From: an uncultured Pelagibacteraceae bacterium | GTDB taxonomy: Bacteria > Pseudomonadota > Alphaproteobacteria > Pelagibacterales > Pelagibacteraceae | Assembly: GCA_902554765.1 (NCBI GenBank) | Contig: CACDPY010000008.1 | Span: 1 to 32,170, forward strand | Reading direction: 5' to 3' | Length of the DNA stretch: 32,170 bases | Shown: piece by piece, positions 1 through 8,502 of the stretch | How positions within the stretch are numbered: position 1 is the stretch's first letter | Layout of the letters: each line of letters begins with the position of its first letter | The notes under the pieces: generated by a model | Seen by the model: only the letters and a program-made list of their open reading frames with translations | Told to the model about the DNA's origin: nothing | The model's database searches: none | Made by a program: the position numbers and the translations under genes

Positions 1-1681
1 TTGCTAAAATTTCAGTTTCAGTTTTTTCCTCAATAAATTTTACAATTTTTTTTAAATGTTTTTCTAAAAAATCTCCAGAATTTACAGATAAAGTTGAGTC
101 ATCTACAGGTGCACCATCAGAAATGACCATCAGAATTTTTCTTTCTTCTCTTCTTTTTTTCAATCTATTGAAAGCCCAAGATATTGCCTCACCATCAATA
201 TTTTCTTTAAGTAATCCTTCCTTAAGCATTAAACCAAGATTGTTTTTAGCCTGTCTCCATTGCGTGTCGGCGCTCTTATAAATTATATGCCTCAAGTCAT
301 TCAGTCTACCTGGTGACTTAGGTTTGTTTTTATTATTCCAAAATTCTCTACTTTTTCCACCCTTCCAATTTTTTGTTGTAAAACCTAATATTTCGACTTT
401 AACTGAGCAACGCTCCAAAGTTCTTGATAGAATATCAGCACATATTGCTGCAATAGTAATTGGCCTACCTCTCATAGAGCCTGAATTATCAATTAATAAA
501 GTTACAACAGTATCTTTAAAATCTAAATCTTTTTCTTTTTTAAATGATAGTGAGTTATAAGGATCCATAATTATTCTTGGTAATTTTGAACTATCTAATA
601 AACCTTCTTCTAGATCAAATTCCCAAGCGCGATTTTGTTTTGCTAATAATTGTCTTTGAAGTTTGTTTGCAAGTTTTGTTATGATATCGTGAAAACCAAT
701 TAGTTGCTGGTCCAATGTTTTTCTTAATTTGACAGACTCATCTGCATTTTCTAAATTTTCAGCTTTTATTATTTCATCATATTGATTTGTAAATATTTTA
801 TACTCGTTATCTAGATTGGATAAATTTTTCTTTTGAATTATTTGCTCATTATTTATTTGATCTGAGTCAGTATCGATTAATTGCTCATCTAACTTATATT
901 CATCAATATTGTAATCAGAATCTAAATTTGCTTCAGTTTCCTCTTCGTTATTTTGATCCTTATTATCGTCTGTTTCAGAATTTTCATCCTCATTTGATGG
1001 ATTATTCTGTCCTTCTTCTTGATTTTCTTCCTTGTTTTCCTCTTTTTCTTCAGATTGAAATATATCCATTTCAGTTAATATTTCAGAAAATTTTGAGGAA
1101 TAATTATGCTGATTTTCTAAATTTTCTTTTAAAAATTTAATATGTTTATTTATTGATCTATCAAAATCATTTTCCCAAAAACTTAGCATTTTAGTAGTTA
1201 AAGAATTAAGTTCTAAATTATGAAAATTTTTTAACATATAAAGTTCAAAAGCTTCTGCCACCGAAACATCTTCTTTAGTCTTAAGCTGATCCTTTCTTTT
1301 TGAGTTTATCATTTGACTATAATTATCTTTAAAGTTTTTTTTTATTCCTTTAAGCATTTTACCCCCTAGGGATTCATACCTAATTTTTTCCGCAATAGTA
1401 TATAATGATTTGCAAGATGAATTTGAGGGTAAATTTTTTTTAAAAATAGCATCATTGGAAAATTTTTGTTTTAGTGCAGAGGAGTCAGACTCAGCCCTTG
1501 CTTTTATAAAATCATTTTTCGAATTTAAATTATCTAATTCAAAATAATCAAATTTTTTATTATCTTTAGTTTTCTCAAACTTATCATTTAATTTAAAATC
1601 ATCAGATATAACTTTAAAAGTTGAATTAAGTGCTTGTTTTAATTTTTCTTTTAAGTCAGCAACTTTATTGCTATCGCTCAT
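1..1681 (-). CDS. cobT: CobT-like VWA-domain subunit of a cobaltochelatase-type complex (3' end cut by window)
   Basis: The reading frame opens with ATG at 1681 and is open to the window edge, giving about 560 residues; the family is usually somewhat over 600, so only the C-terminal tail is missing. The middle (about residues 205-265) is very rich in Asp, Glu and Asn. A von Willebrand A domain follows, with the metal-site motif DNSGSM near residues 395-401 and the CobT-typical blocks [26 protein letters not shown] and [14 protein letters not shown]. In cobalamin-making bacteria CobT works with the AAA+ ATPase CobS and the large subunit CobN to insert cobalt. It follows cobS with no gap. CobN is not in the window and SAR11-type genomes are not known for de novo B12 synthesis, so the true substrate is open. 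Family assignment is firm; function is not. Confidence 0.9.
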   Translation of the reverse strand, partial: MSDSNKVADLKEKLKQALNSTFKVISDDFKLNDKFEKTKDNKKFDYFELDNLNSKNDFIKARAESDSSALKQKFSNDAIFKKNLPSNSSCKSLYTIAEKIRYESLGGKMLKGIKKNFKDNYSQMINSKRKDQLKTKEDVSVAEAFELYMLKNFHNLELNSLTTKMLSFWENDFDRSINKHIKFLKENLENQHNYSSKFSEILTEMDIFQSEEKEENKEENQEEGQNNPSNEDENSETDDNKDQNNEEETEANLDSDYNIDEYKLDEQLIDTDSDQINNEQIIQKKNLSNLDNEYKIFTNQYDEIIKAENLENADESVKLRKTLDQQLIGFHDIITKLANKLQRQLLAKQNRAWEFDLEEGLLDSSKLPRIIMDPYNSLSFKKEKDLDFKDTVVTLLIDNSGSMRGRPITIAAICADILSRTLERCSVKVEILGFTTKNWKGGKSREFWNNKNKPKSPGRLNDLRHIIYKSADTQWRQAKNNLGLMLKEGLLKENIDGEAISWAFNRLKKRREERKILMVISDGAPVDDSTLSVNSGDFLEKHLKKIVKFIEEKTETEILA

Positions 1682-2656
1682 TTAGATTTGTATGTTGATA
1701 AGTGACTCAGGTAATTCTTCACCAAAACATCTCTGATAATATTCAGCAATAGTATTTTTTTCTATGTCATCACACTTATTTAAAAAAGTGACTCTAAATG
1801 CATAACCTATATCTTTAAATATCTCAGTATTTTCTGCCCAATGCAGAACAGTTCTGGGACTCATCAATGTAGATATATCTCCAGCAATAAATCCTTTTCT
1901 AGTCAAAGCTGCAACTTTAATCATATTTGCAATTCTTTCTTTACCTTTTTGATTATTAAAACTTTTATTTTTTGCAAGTATTATATCCATCTCTTTATCT
2001 AGACTTAGATAATTTAAGGTCGCTACAATGTTCCATCTATCCATTTGACCTTGATTTATTTGTTGAGTTCCATGATATAAACCTGATGTGTCACCTAAAC
2101 CAACAGTATTCGATGTAGCAAATAATCTAAAAAATTTATTTTGTTGAATTACTTTATTTTTATCAAGGAGTGTAAAATTACCCTCAGCTTCGAGTACTCG
2201 CTGTATAACAAACATAACATCTGGTCTACCGGCATCATATTCATCGAAAACCAAGGCAACTGGATTTTGGATCGACCAAGGCAATATACCTTCATTAAAC
2301 TGAGTGACTTGTTTACCATCTTTTAAAACGATTGCATCTTTGCCTATTAAATCAATTCTACTTACATGACTATCGAGGTTTACTCTAATACAAGGCCAAT
2401 TTAATCTAGCAGCAATCTGTTCTATATGAGTAGACTTACCTGTTCCATGATATCCTTGAACCAGAACCCTTTTATTAAATGCAAAACCAGAAATAATTGC
2501 AAGTGTTGTATCTCGATCAAATTTATAATTTTTATCAATCTCAGGAACGTATTCACTTTTTTTGGAAAAAGCTTTTACTTCCATTTCGGATTCAATTCCA
2601 AAAGTTTGATTAATTGAAATTTTAATATCAGGTTGTAGATCTAAATTAGGTGTCAA
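1682..2656 (-). CDS. cobS: CobS-like AAA+ ATPase (MoxR/chelatase class)
   Basis: 324 residues, full family length. The Walker A motif GYHGTGKST lies at 68-76, Walker B VALVFDEYD at 133-141, and the sensor region ATSNTVG at 180-186, all characteristic of the CobS/MoxR-type AAA+ ATPases that remodel a chelatase or VWA partner. The start codon is TTG (2656), supported by an AAGGA ribosome site five bases upstream; the frame overlaps the end of the J-domain gene by 11 bases and stops directly before the cobT ATG, so the three genes are surely co-translated. With CobT it would form the ATPase ring of a chelatase-like machine. The absence of a nearby cobN leaves cobalt chelation as a family-name inference only. 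Confidence 0.92.
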   Translation of the reverse strand: MTPNLDLQPDIKISINQTFGIESEMEVKAFSKKSEYVPEIDKNYKFDRDTTLAIISGFAFNKRVLVQGYHGTGKSTHIEQIAARLNWPCIRVNLDSHVSRIDLIGKDAIVLKDGKQVTQFNEGILPWSIQNPVALVFDEYDAGRPDVMFVIQRVLEAEGNFTLLDKNKVIQQNKFFRLFATSNTVGLGDTSGLYHGTQQINQGQMDRWNIVATLNYLSLDKEMDIILAKNKSFNNQKGKERIANMIKVAALTRKGFIAGDISTLMSPRTVLHWAENTEIFKDIGYAFRVTFLNKCDDIEKNTIAEYYQRCFGEELPESLINIQI

Positions 2657-3167
2657 TTTTTTCCTTATAAGTATTTTTAAGTTGTGTATAAGCTAGCGTT
2701 ATTAATTTAAGTTTTTCTTCGTATTTTTTATTTCCAGAATTCATATCAGGGTGAAATTTTTTGACAAGTATTTTGAATTTTTCTTGAATTTTTTGCCATT
2801 TTAATCCTACAGAAACACCAAGAATACCAAACGCTTTTATATCTTTATGATCAAATTTAAATTGACGCATGTAATTAAACTCATTTTTATCTTTATCCAA
2901 TTCATCTCGTAACGTGTTATTCCATAATACTTTAAAAAAATTATCTGCAGAACTAAAACTCTGAGTAGGTTTGTGCCAAATCATATCCGATTTCAAAAAA
3001 TTAATTACTTGGTCGTCATTCATACCGGAGAAATAATTCCAGTTTTTATTAAATTCTTTTACATGTTCAAGACATAGCATTCTAAATTTTTTACTATTAT
3101 CCTTCTCAATAGGTGCTTTATATTGACCTATTTCTTTACAATTATTCCAATCACAAATATTTTTCAT
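2646..3167 (-). CDS. J-domain (DnaJ-like) protein with N-terminal Cys/His cluster
   Basis: 173 residues. The C-terminal part (about 112-165) is a J domain with the Hsp70-stimulating HPD motif at 139-141 (KKFHPDMNSG) and the usual helices around it. The N terminus carries C5, C10, C32 and H35, spaced like a small zinc-binding site, and this is why the ATG at 3167 is preferred. A J-domain gene directly upstream of cobS-cobT and next to bolA is, from memory, a recurrent alphaproteobacterial arrangement, suggesting a chaperone role linked to the CobS/CobT machine, but this is inference. It overlaps cobS by 11 bases. Its start codon is only 17 bases from the divergent bolA start, so the two promoters must share sequence. 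Confidence 0.85.
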   Translation of the reverse strand: MKNICDWNNCKEIGQYKAPIEKDNSKKFRMLCLEHVKEFNKNWNYFSGMNDDQVINFLKSDMIWHKPTQSFSSADNFFKVLWNNTLRDELDKDKNEFNYMRQFKFDHKDIKAFGILGVSVGLKWQKIQEKFKILVKKFHPDMNSGNKKYEEKLKLITLAYTQLKNTYKEKIDT

Positions 3168-3184
3168 GTATTATAATTTAAGTT
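3168..3184. promoter_or_regulatory. 17-base divergent promoter core with palindromic -10
   Basis: The whole gap between the divergent J-domain and bolA start codons is 17 bases. It contains ATTATAAT at 3170-3177, a perfect palindrome, so a consensus TATAAT reads in both directions (3172-3177 on plus; 3175-3170 on minus). For bolA the expected start of transcription falls at or next to the ATG, implying a leaderless message. No clear -35 box is visible on either side. Confidence 0.5.
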
Positions 3185-3445
3185 ATGGATATAATTGAAT
3201 TAGTTACAATTGTAAAAAAAAAATTGCTCAACAATCTCAATATTGAAGATATCAATATTGAAGATAAATCTTTTCTTCATAAAAATCATGTAGGAAATCA
3301 AAAAGATAAATTTCATCTTAAAATTACTCTTAAATCTGACGAGTTGAAAAATATGAATAAAGTTGAGAGTAATAAAAAAATTTACAAGCTTTTAGAAAAA
3401 GAACTTAAGGAAAGTATTCATTCTTTGCAAATATTAATTAACTAA
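3185..3445 (+). CDS. bolA: BolA family protein
   Basis: 86 residues, normal BolA length. The pattern fits the BolA fold: a loop with His (FLHKNHVG, about 31-38), a core strand KFHLKITLKSD, a helix with the family's KIYKLLEKEL, and the conserved C-terminal IHSLQI containing the His that, in other BolA proteins, helps bind an Fe-S cluster together with a monothiol glutaredoxin. BolA-like proteins act in iron-sulfur cluster handling and iron regulation in the cytoplasm. The start codon follows a TATAAT with almost no leader, and the 3' end overlaps the convergent aroB by 12 bases. Which BolA subgroup it belongs to cannot be told by eye. Confidence 0.82.
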   Translation: MDIIELVTIVKKKLLNNLNIEDINIEDKSFLHKNHVGNQKDKFHLKITLKSDELKNMNKVESNKKIYKLLEKELKESIHSLQILIN

Positions 3446-4540
3446 TTCTTTTGTAAGAAATGTTTTAATAGTACTTTGGTCAAATACTTGATTAATGATT
3501 GGAGACCCAATTTTTTTAAGTAAAATTAAATTTATTTTTTTTGAAACATTTTTTTTGTCTTTTGTCATAAATGATAAAATTTTATTTAAATCCTTGTAAC
3601 CAAAAAACTTTCTTATATTTAGATGAAGGTCATTTTTTAAATAATGATTTGTTATTAATTTTAACTCATTTTTTTTTATTAAACCTCTTTTATTACTAAA
3701 TTTAAGAGCAGTTATAATACCCAACAAAACTGCTTCTCCATGATTTAATTTTTTTGAAAAACCCATTGAAGCTTCAAAAGCATGAGCAAAAGTATGTCCA
3801 AAATTAAGAACTTTTCTTAAATTTTTTTCCTTTTCATCCTTTTCAATAACATTTTTTTTAATGTTACAACTTTTATAAATTACTTTTTTTATAAACGGAA
3901 CTTTGAGATTTATTATGTTAAAAAAATTCTTATCTAAATAATTATAAAAGTTTTTATCGGAGATAAGAGAGTGTTTTAAAATTTCTCCATAACCACAAAT
4001 AATTTCTCGTCGAGGTAATGATTTTAAAAAATCACAATCACTTATTACTAGCTTAGGCTGATAAAAGTTTCCAACTAAGTTTTTACCAAAAGAAGTGTTT
4101 ATTCCAGTTTTTCCTCCAACAGAAGAATCTACTTGTGATAAAAGAGTAGTTGGAATATTTATAAACTGCATACCTCTTTTAAATATACTTGCAGCAAAAC
4201 CACCTACATCACCTGTAATTCCACCACCTACCGTAATTAGACAATCTTGACGAGAAAAATTTTTTTTAAGTAGAATTTCGAGAATATTGTTAATACTTTT
4301 TTGATTTTTGTTAATTTCATTAGCTCTAAAATTATAATAATAAACCTCATTATTCTTGATAGAATTTTTAATTTTAAAGATTTTTTTTTTAGGAATTTGA
4401 TTATCAACTATTACTAAACATTTTTTAAAACTAATAGAATTTTTTTTAATAATATTATCAAATTTTGAAATTAAATTTGAACCAATTAAAATTGGATAAT
4501 TTTGTGTATTAGTTTTTATTATTAATTTTAATGGTTTCAT
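3434..4540 (-). CDS. aroB: 3-dehydroquinate synthase
   Basis: 368 residues, usual length. AroB converts DAHP to 3-dehydroquinate, the second step of the shikimate pathway, using NAD and a divalent metal. Visible signatures are the NAD-binding glycine run GGGITGDVGGF (105-115), PTTLLSQVDSSVGGKTGIN (130-148), and the metal ligands E186 in GYGEILKH, H249 in NFGHTFAHA and H267 in LNHGEA. The ATG at 4540 lies inside the end of aroK (32-base overlap), so the two are translationally coupled. Its 3' end overlaps the convergent bolA by 12 bases. No key residue appears to be missing. Confidence 0.96.
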   Translation of the reverse strand: MKPLKLIIKTNTQNYPILIGSNLISKFDNIIKKNSISFKKCLVIVDNQIPKKKIFKIKNSIKNNEVYYYNFRANEINKNQKSINNILEILLKKNFSRQDCLITVGGGITGDVGGFAASIFKRGMQFINIPTTLLSQVDSSVGGKTGINTSFGKNLVGNFYQPKLVISDCDFLKSLPRREIICGYGEILKHSLISDKNFYNYLDKNFFNIINLKVPFIKKVIYKSCNIKKNVIEKDEKEKNLRKVLNFGHTFAHAFEASMGFSKKLNHGEAVLLGIITALKFSNKRGLIKKNELKLITNHYLKNDLHLNIRKFFGYKDLNKILSFMTKDKKNVSKKINLILLKKIGSPIINQVFDQSTIKTFLTKELVN

Positions 4541-5039
4541 AAATATCTATTACTTTATTTACTATTTCATTTTTGGTTAATTCACTGCAATTAACTTTAT
4601 ACATTGCTTTTGAATAAATGTTAGATCGTTTTTTTATTAATTCTAAAAGGTCATTATTTTTTGCCTTAAAAGCGATAGGTCTTTTTGAACTATTTTTTAT
4701 TCTTTTTAATAAATCTTTAGTTCTTACTTTTAGCCAAATTGAGTAATTATTAATTAATACCTCATCCCTTATTTTTTTGTTTAAAAAAGCGCCACCCCCC
4801 AAAGAAATTATTATATTGTTCTTTTTTAAGATTTTTAAAGTTAACTTTTCCTCAATTTCTCTAAAAAAAGACTCACCTTTTGAATTAAAAATATTTGAAA
4901 TTTTCATACCCATTTGTTTTTCAATAAGATCGTCTATATCAAAAAATTCAATTTGTAATTTACTTGAAACTAATCGACCAATTGATGATTTTCCAGACCC
5001 CATCATGCCTAAAAAAACAATATTTTCTTTAGATTTCAT
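4509..5039 (-). CDS. aroK: shikimate kinase
   Basis: Phosphorylates shikimate to shikimate 3-phosphate with ATP. From the ATG at 5039 the protein has 176 residues, the family norm. It shows the P-loop GMMGSGKSS (11-19), the substrate-binding Asp in FFDIDDLIE (32-40), FRE (59-61), GGGA (81-84) and the lid motif KRPIAF (119-124). The frame stays open to an ATG at 5102, but that adds 21 residues not expected in the family and would overlap the divergent small gene at 5097, so 5039 is preferred. It is followed by overlapping aroB, the common aroK-aroB pair. No strong ribosome site is visible before the chosen start. Confidence 0.94.
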   Translation of the reverse strand: MKSKENIVFLGMMGSGKSSIGRLVSSKLQIEFFDIDDLIEKQMGMKISNIFNSKGESFFREIEEKLTLKILKKNNIIISLGGGAFLNKKIRDEVLINNYSIWLKVRTKDLLKRIKNSSKRPIAFKAKNNDLLELIKKRSNIYSKAMYKVNCSELTKNEIVNKVIDIYETIKINNKN

Positions 5040-5096
5040 AAGTTTCTTTATTGAAAAAACACAAATATGTCTTAATTTGAAATTAACTAAATTTAT

Positions 5097-5276
5097 ATGC
5101 AATTTATAAAAAAAACAAGTTCAAGTACTATATTATTAAGATTATTTGTAAAATTAGCGTTAGTTTTAATTGTTATTTTTGTAATTATATTTCTTTTAAA
5201 TAAGATTGATTTTCCAGCTCCGAAAAAAGAAATAGAAAATATTATCTCAAATGAAAATTTTAAAATTGTTAAATAA
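5097..5276 (+). CDS. small single-span membrane protein, 59 residues
   Basis: An ATG at 5097 opens a 59-codon frame ending at TAA 5274-5276. It has a basic N terminus (MQFIKKTSSS), one strongly hydrophobic segment at about 13-34 rich in Leu, Ile and Val, then a charged tail (KIDFPAPKKEIENI). This looks like a single-pass inner-membrane protein with an N-in, C-out topology. It is divergent from aroK and overlaps the next gene's start by 26 bases in another frame, which suggests translational coupling with the exported 590-residue protein. I do not recognise the family. Evidence for coding is the textbook membrane-protein composition and the tight fit in an otherwise gene-packed region. Confidence 0.6.
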   Translation: MQFIKKTSSSTILLRLFVKLALVLIVIFVIIFLLNKIDFPAPKKEIENIISNENFKIVK

Positions 5277-7023
5277 AAAAAAAATTATTTTTATTTTAAC
5301 ATTTTTATTTATATCGAATGTTTTTGCTGAAAATGAACCAGTTGATATCTGGAATTTAGAAAAAGAAATTTTAAAAAAGAAGAGTATTGAGAAAAATCAA
5401 AATACCGAAAATATAATCCAAGGATTAGAAAATACCGAGTCGAGTATTTATAAGAATCAATCCAAAAAAAAAAATAAGACTATTATGTTAGATGAAACTT
5501 TGAATACAAAAGATATAAAAATTATTGGTTTGTATGATCCTGATGACTATGACCTCGATATTAATATGTGGTCTAATTCAGATGGACAGCAGCTAAAAAA
5601 TATTTTTTCTAACTTAAATAATTTAGATTTATCTAACGATGCCTCAGAAATAATGGAGATTTTAATGTTAACGAATACTTTCTATCCAAATAAAAATATA
5701 ACTGAGGATGAATTTTTAAAATTTAAATCTGATTGGTTAATTAAAAATTCGGATTTAGATCTTATAGAAGAGTATCTGATAAAAAACCAAGCGATAAATA
5801 CTCACCCAAAGCTTACAAAATATTTAGTTGATCAACATTTATCAAATTTTGACTTAAAAAAATCATGTGAAATTTTTTTAAAAAATACAGAACCTATAAA
5901 TGACACTTATTTGTCAAAATTTAATATTTATTGTTTATTTAATTTAGACAAAAAAAATGAAGCCCAACTTGTTTTAGATTTAAAGAAAGAATTAGGATTC
6001 AAAGATGATTATTTCGAGAAAAAAATGAATTTTTTATTTGGTTACTCTGATAACATTAATAAAGATATTTCAGAAAAATCAATACTTGATTTTCATTTAG
6101 CGCATAGAGTAAATCCAAAACTCATTTTTGAACCAAATGATAATACAAAAAAACTTATTTGGAAGTATCTTTCATCTGCAAATCTTTTATATAACGTTCA
6201 GGATATAGAGGTTTCAGAATTTGACAAAATTTTAACAATAGAAAAAGCTGTTCACAATAAAAATTATCCAGAAAAAGATTTATTCGAAATATATAAAAGA
6301 TTTCAATTCAATATAAATCAACTTTTAAATGCTGAAAATTCTCACAAGTCATTAACAAAAATAGAGGCCAGATCTCTTGTTTACCAAAGAATTTTGCTTG
6401 AATCTGATGTTAATAAAAAATTAGAATTATTAGAGATACTTAAAAATTTATTTATTAAATCAAACATTTCAGAAGCCTTTGATGATGAATTGAAAAAATT
6501 TTTAGAAAACATAAATCAAGAGGATATTTCATCAAAATTTGAAGGTTTTTATTTTACTTATTTACAAAAAAAAGAGAATTCAGAAAAAAAAATAAAAATT
6601 AATAATGATACGATGCATCAATCAAAATTACTGAATTATTTTAACGGTGATTATGCAAAACCAAAAATCGAAAAAGATGTAAACAATTTTCTAAAAAAAA
6701 TTAAAAAAAACAAAAAATATTTTTTTTCTAAAAAGGATATAATTTTTATCGAGTCGCTTAAGTCTGATGGTATTAAAATTGCTAAAAAATATGATAATTT
6801 ATATGAGGTAAATGAGACTGAGATCCCATCCGATATTCAAGTCATGATTAATAATGATGAAAAGGGGGCTGCTTTATTAAGAATTGTTGAGGTTATTGGA
6901 CAAGATGATCTTGAGAAAATGGATGAAGATACCCTCTATTTCATAATAAGTACCTTAAATCGGTTAGATATTGATTTAATAAGAAATAGAATTTTATTAA
7001 AAGTTCTGCCTTTAAAAGTTTAA
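5251..7023 (+). CDS. exported protein of unknown function, 590 residues
   Basis: The N terminus is a clear Sec signal peptide: basic (MKILKLLNKKK), hydrophobic core, and a VFA cleavage site at residues 24-26 followed by ENEPVDIW. The mature part is charged, Lys/Asp/Asn-rich and mostly predicted helical, with Leu spacing reminiscent of an alpha-solenoid; no catalytic motif was recognised. The most conserved-looking part is the C terminus (about 540-590: MINNDEKGAALLRIVEVIG, then a regular helical region). It is expected in the periplasm. It starts inside the small membrane-protein gene (26-base overlap) and ends 24 bases before def, so it may be transcribed with def-fmt-truA. Two long A tracts (A10 at 5275-5284, A11 at 5464-5474) occur near its 5' end. 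Confidence 0.8.
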   Translation: MKILKLLNKKKIIFILTFLFISNVFAENEPVDIWNLEKEILKKKSIEKNQNTENIIQGLENTESSIYKNQSKKKNKTIMLDETLNTKDIKIIGLYDPDDYDLDINMWSNSDGQQLKNIFSNLNNLDLSNDASEIMEILMLTNTFYPNKNITEDEFLKFKSDWLIKNSDLDLIEEYLIKNQAINTHPKLTKYLVDQHLSNFDLKKSCEIFLKNTEPINDTYLSKFNIYCLFNLDKKNEAQLVLDLKKELGFKDDYFEKKMNFLFGYSDNINKDISEKSILDFHLAHRVNPKLIFEPNDNTKKLIWKYLSSANLLYNVQDIEVSEFDKILTIEKAVHNKNYPEKDLFEIYKRFQFNINQLLNAENSHKSLTKIEARSLVYQRILLESDVNKKLELLEILKNLFIKSNISEAFDDELKKFLENINQEDISSKFEGFYFTYLQKKENSEKKIKINNDTMHQSKLLNYFNGDYAKPKIEKDVNNFLKKIKKNKKYFFSKKDIIFIESLKSDGIKIAKKYDNLYEVNETEIPSDIQVMINNDEKGAALLRIVEVIGQDDLEKMDEDTLYFIISTLNRLDIDLIRNRILLKVLPLKV

Positions 7024-7047
7024 AAATTATACTAAAATAACTTTATT

Positions 7048-7566
7048 ATGGCAGTTAAAACAATAATTACTGAACCAAATCCATTATTAAGACAAATATC
7101 GAAACCAGTTGATAAGGTTGGAGATGAGGAAAGACTATTAATGGATGATATGTTGGAAACAATGTACGCAGCAAACGGTATTGGTTTAGCTGCAATTCAG
7201 ATAGGGATACCGAAAAGGATAATAGTAATGGATATTTGTAAAGAGGAAAATAAGAAAGAACCCAGGTATTTTGTTAACCCTGTAATTAAAAATAAAGATA
7301 TTTTAAAATCAACTTATGAAGAAGGTTGTTTGTCAGTTCCCAATCAATTTGCTGAAGTAGATCGACCCAAAAAATGTGACATAGAATATTTAGATTATAA
7401 TGGTGAAAAAAAAATTTTAAAAGCTGAAGGTCTATTAGCTACATGCATTCAGCATGAAATTGACCACTTAGAAGGAATATTGTTTATAGATTATCTGTCA
7501 AAGTTAAAAAAGTCGATGATTATCAAAAAACTATCTAAAAATAAATCTACTCGGATAGTTGTGTGA
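7048..7566 (+). CDS. def: peptide deformylase
   Basis: Removes the formyl group from the N-terminal methionine of new proteins in the cytoplasm. 172 residues, usual length. All three family motifs are present: GIGLAAIQ (44-51), EGCLS with metal ligand C94 (92-96), and QHEIDH with metal ligands H136 and H140 and catalytic E137. It sits three bases before fmt, the enzyme that adds the formyl group, the classic def-fmt pairing, and 24 bases after the exported-protein gene. Nothing unusual is seen. Confidence 0.97.
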   Translation: MAVKTIITEPNPLLRQISKPVDKVGDEERLLMDDMLETMYAANGIGLAAIQIGIPKRIIVMDICKEENKKEPRYFVNPVIKNKDILKSTYEEGCLSVPNQFAEVDRPKKCDIEYLDYNGEKKILKAEGLLATCIQHEIDHLEGILFIDYLSKLKKSMIIKKLSKNKSTRIVV

Positions 7567-7569
7567 TAA

Positions 7570-8502
7570 ATGGCAAAAAAGATTATTTTTATGGGTACCC
7601 CTTTTTTTGCTGTACCAATTTTGAAATCACTGTATCAAAACGGATATCCAATATCTGTTGTTTACACTCAGCCACCGCAAAAATCTCGTCGTGGTCAAAA
7701 AATAAATAAATCACCTGTTCAAGGAATTTCGGAAACTTTAAACTTAGATTTTCGGGCTCCACAATCGCTAAGAAATAATCTTGAAGAATACCAATTTATT
7801 AAGAATTTAGATGCTGATCTTGCTATTGTAGTTGCATATGGACAAATAATTCCAAAGGAGTTTTTAGATTTAACTAAAAAAGGTTTTATAAATATACATG
7901 GTTCACTACTTCCTAAATGGAGAGGTGCAGCACCGATACAAAGATCGATTATGAATTTAGATAGTGAAACAGGCATAAGCATCATGAAAATCAATGAAAA
8001 ATTAGATAGTGGCCCAACATGTAATAATTATAGAATTAAATTAGATTGTAATAAAAATGCTCAAGAAATTTCGGAGAAATTATCTCTCTTAGCAGCTGAA
8101 AAAATTTTAAATAACATAGATGATATATTGGATGATAAAGCAAAATTTATTGATCAAGAACACTCAAAAGCGACTTATGCAAAAAAAATAGAAAAAACTG
8201 AAGGAAAAATAAACTGGAATGAAGAGGCATCAATAATTTTAGGAAAGGTAAATGGTTTATTTCCTTCACCAGGCGCTTTTTTTATATTTAAGGGTCAAAG
8301 ATACAAGATTCTTAAAGCAGAAATAGGAAATGGACAAGGTAAGGCAGGGGAAGTATTAAACAATGAATTAGAGATTGCATGTATAAACAATAAATCAATA
8401 AAGATACAAGAAATTCAGAGACAAGGAAAAAATCCTCAAAAGACTAGTGAATTTATGCTTGGATCTCAAATTAAGAAAGGCACTTTGATATCAGATGCAT
8501 AG
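7570..8502 (+). CDS. fmt: methionyl-tRNA formyltransferase
   Basis: Transfers a formyl group from 10-formyl-tetrahydrofolate to the initiator Met-tRNA. 310 residues. The N-terminal catalytic domain opens with FMGTPFFAVPIL and carries the catalytic Asn/His/Asp triad as N108 and H110 in INIHGSLLPKWRGAAP and D146 in KLDSGP. The C-terminal part (about 205-300) matches the tRNA-binding extension, including NGLFPSPGAFF. It follows def by three bases and overlaps truA by 8 bases. Length and motifs are complete. Confidence 0.96.
   Translation: MAKKIIFMGTPFFAVPILKSLYQNGYPISVVYTQPPQKSRRGQKINKSPVQGISETLNLDFRAPQSLRNNLEEYQFIKNLDADLAIVVAYGQIIPKEFLDLTKKGFINIHGSLLPKWRGAAPIQRSIMNLDSETGISIMKINEKLDSGPTCNNYRIKLDCNKNAQEISEKLSLLAAEKILNNIDDILDDKAKFIDQEHSKATYAKKIEKTEGKINWNEEASIILGKVNGLFPSPGAFFIFKGQRYKILKAEIGNGQGKAGEVLNNELEIACINNKSIKIQEIQRQGKNPQKTSEFMLGSQIKKGTLISDA

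Noticed and set aside
928..1140. Plus-strand frame of 70 codons
   Set aside because: It is antisense to the acidic Glu/Asp/Asn-rich region of cobT; GAA/GAT repeats read backwards as Phe/Leu/Ile codons and mimic a hydrophobic protein.
5040..5102. 21-residue N-terminal extension of aroK
   Set aside because: The extension precedes the expected family N terminus and would collide with the divergent small membrane-protein gene; ATG 5039 puts the P-loop at the usual position.
4777..5109. Plus-strand frame of 110 codons
   Set aside because: Lies antisense to aroK, whose kinase motifs are complete; no ribosome site and low-complexity Phe/Ile composition.
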